From Candidatus Thorarchaeota archaeon MP8T_1 (GTDB lineage Archaea; Asgardarchaeota; Thorarchaeia; Thorarchaeales; Thorarchaeaceae): a stretch of 34,601 bases of DNA. The notes below the pieces were generated by a model, which saw only the letters and a program-made list of their open reading frames with translations, was not told the origin of the DNA and did not search any database. The stretch covers positions 1-34,601 of the forward strand of contig PJER01000026.1 of the NCBI GenBank assembly GCA_002825465.1, read 5' to 3'. The position numbers were made by a program, and so were the translations under genes. This document shows, one piece after another, positions 34,501 to 34,601 of this stretch (position 1 is the stretch's first letter; each line of letters starts with the position of its first letter).

Positions 34501-34600
34501 CCCAATCGAATCTTTGTTTAGCTTCGACACGATAGGCTTCTTCATCAGAGATTGGAATTTTCATTGTTCCTCTAGATGCGATAGCCTTGAGATTCTTTGA
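31559..34600 (-). CDS. Aldehyde ferredoxin oxidoreductase fused to AMP-forming acyl-CoA synthetase (5' end outside window)
   Basis: An open frame without interruption joins two enzymes. The ATG at 34564 is internal: before it the frame reads SKNLKAIASRGT, the usual join of AOR domains 1 and 2, so the pterin-binding start lies right of the window. Numbered from that Met, AOR cluster cysteines are C81, C84, C88 (KPCFACPIHC) and C298 (AIGGCKF), and the AOR ends near YYQYRGWDEEGRPTKEKLEELGLDWL (to about 408). After a linker, the ligase runs from about 460 with TGGTTGQPKG (650-659), YGATE and GDIVEMDNDGYFKVVDRIKD. At the A10 site PLTVVMK keeps the Lys but has Met where Gly is usual. The two activities in series would turn an aldehyde to an acid with ferredoxin reduction, then to acyl-CoA. 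A TPR protein follows. Confidence 0.9.
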   Translation of the reverse strand, partial: SKNLKAIASRGTMKIPISDEEAYRVEAKQRFDWVNQSILKMTLEVYGTATMVDLVSVKGGIPTRNWQTGVFENAEKINGTAINENILVKRKPCFACPIHCGRIAEIKSGPFKSKGEGPEYESISSFGTMCGVDSLEAITLAHFLCNEYGIDTISAGNTVGFAMECYQRGILKPEDVNGMDFSWGNAQLIVDIVHKIGKREGIGDLLAEGTKRMAEKLGQGSERFAMHVKGLELPGYDSRAAKITGLAYATANRGGDHITAYIEGPAFLAMPFMIVEEAEIGDPLKEIPETTEIVKNFEDAFGIFDAIGGCKFMGMVLTTEDWAGLMGTLMGLDYTAEEFRKTGERIYNLERAYIIREGFTREDDTLPPRMLEDPLPEGPAKGQVVDLDILLDAYYQYRGWDEEGRPTKEKLEELGLDWLIDIVHDKAVQSREIQRKTTKQIETVVTSDESAVEVREIKGERPWLESYKIGPFKLKHSMAPYPEMNVYKFLENTAAEFPDVIACEYAGEEMTYPELKERVDRLASALVALGVKKGDPVATVLPGCPEFIIADYASMKIGAIHVPLSILHKTEDLRYELKESKAKIAICSYRRIERLNEVKDDTDIHTVIYAPTKLFPDYEYPEMEEIQDENYYLMSDLIEKYEPHTETVEINPREDIALLPFTGGTTGQPKGTMLSHYNITSNIRQSIHWMMEPLKEGIIGKSSAVVCIPIFHAYGHWAVHACISWGIKMHLMDSRDISKIIETINAHRPFIVFAVPTHYTFLSQMDLVKAQIFYFSGAAALPEELAEDFEEKSGVPMGEGYGATETSCVVTINVSALSKVTGFMAETKRGVGIPIPDTDIKIVDPDTGEELPIGSRGEIWVRGPQTMVGYFPTKGSGLKQGGWLPMGDIVEMDNDGYFKVVDRIKDMINVSGNKVYSRVIDDILHEHEAVEIAGVIGIPDPERPGSERVKAFIQLKHDYKGKVTEQDIIDFLKDKVKPYAVPKWVEFRDELPLTVVMKLFKKKLREEELTKTG

Positions 34601-34601
34601 A

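Noticed and set aside
34562..34564. ATG 34564 as the start of the AOR fusion
   Set aside because: Upstream in-frame codons give SKNLKAIASRGT, an internal AOR sequence.
1..34601. CRISPR array, insertion sequence, tRNA or rRNA genes
   Set aside because: No regularly spaced repeats, transposase, terminal inverted repeats, or RNA gene landmarks were found by eye; a covariance-model search was not possible.

Overview
The window looks like a chromosomal segment of an archaeon, most likely an Asgard lineage such as Thorarchaeota. This is an inference from content. Archaeal TATA boxes lie upstream of several genes. Strong GGAGG ribosome binding sites coexist with GTG, TTG and apparently ATA starts. 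A Ras-like GTPase-fold protein, a tungsten-type aldehyde ferredoxin oxidoreductase, and several single-pass or multipass extracytoplasmic proteins without bacterial envelope genes are present. No rRNA, tRNA, CRISPR array, insertion sequence or phage gene was seen. All boundaries were read by eye. The genes at both window edges (TetR on the left, the AOR fusion on the right) are truncated by the window.

Region 1 (about 1-8.4 kb, + strand) is a run of small-molecule and stress enzymes with two regulators. It holds a TetR regulator, a membrane-anchored DJ-1/PfpI protein, a membrane-tethered metallo-beta-lactamase, a haloalkane-dehalogenase-like hydrolase and a second Asp-nucleophile alpha/beta hydrolase. 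After a TATA box and two palindromic sites come a winged-helix regulator, a zinc-free MDR oxidoreductase, a coupled C_GCAxxG_C_C protein and a DUF998 membrane protein.

Region 2 (8.4-12.85 kb, - strand) is the most coherent system: a ferrous-iron uptake operon transcribed from about 12.82 kb. Its order is feoA (with a His-rich insert), the FeoB GTPase half, the FeoB permease half, a four-helix membrane protein, a FeoC-like four-cysteine winged helix, and a DtxR-type iron repressor. All five junctions overlap, and several internal cistrons have their own near-perfect Shine-Dalgarno. Two DtxR-like palindromes sit directly downstream of the TATA box, so the last gene probably represses its own operon under iron sufficiency. 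Downstream, with its own promoter, lies a degenerate Ras-like GTPase.

Region 3 (12.9-21.9 kb) carries a zinc-ribbon membrane protein and a divergent LarA-type protein. It also has an ABC exporter operon (ATPase, permease, C39-like extracytoplasmic peptidase) whose start-site region holds palindromes, then cysS and a small unknown ORF.

Region 4 (21.9-30.1 kb) has a tandem GNAT protein, DinB, an MFS transporter, a GH3 beta-glycosidase, a small unknown protein, a PKD plus DUF6345-like surface protein with caspase-clan-like His and Cys motifs, and an unknown ORF.

Region 5 (30.2 kb to the right edge, - strand) is a two-gene unit: an aldehyde ferredoxin oxidoreductase fused in frame to an AMP-forming acyl-CoA synthetase, followed 3 nt later by a TPR protein with a phosphoribosyltransferase-like tail. 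The fusion suggests direct conversion of aldehyde to acid to acyl-CoA in one polypeptide.
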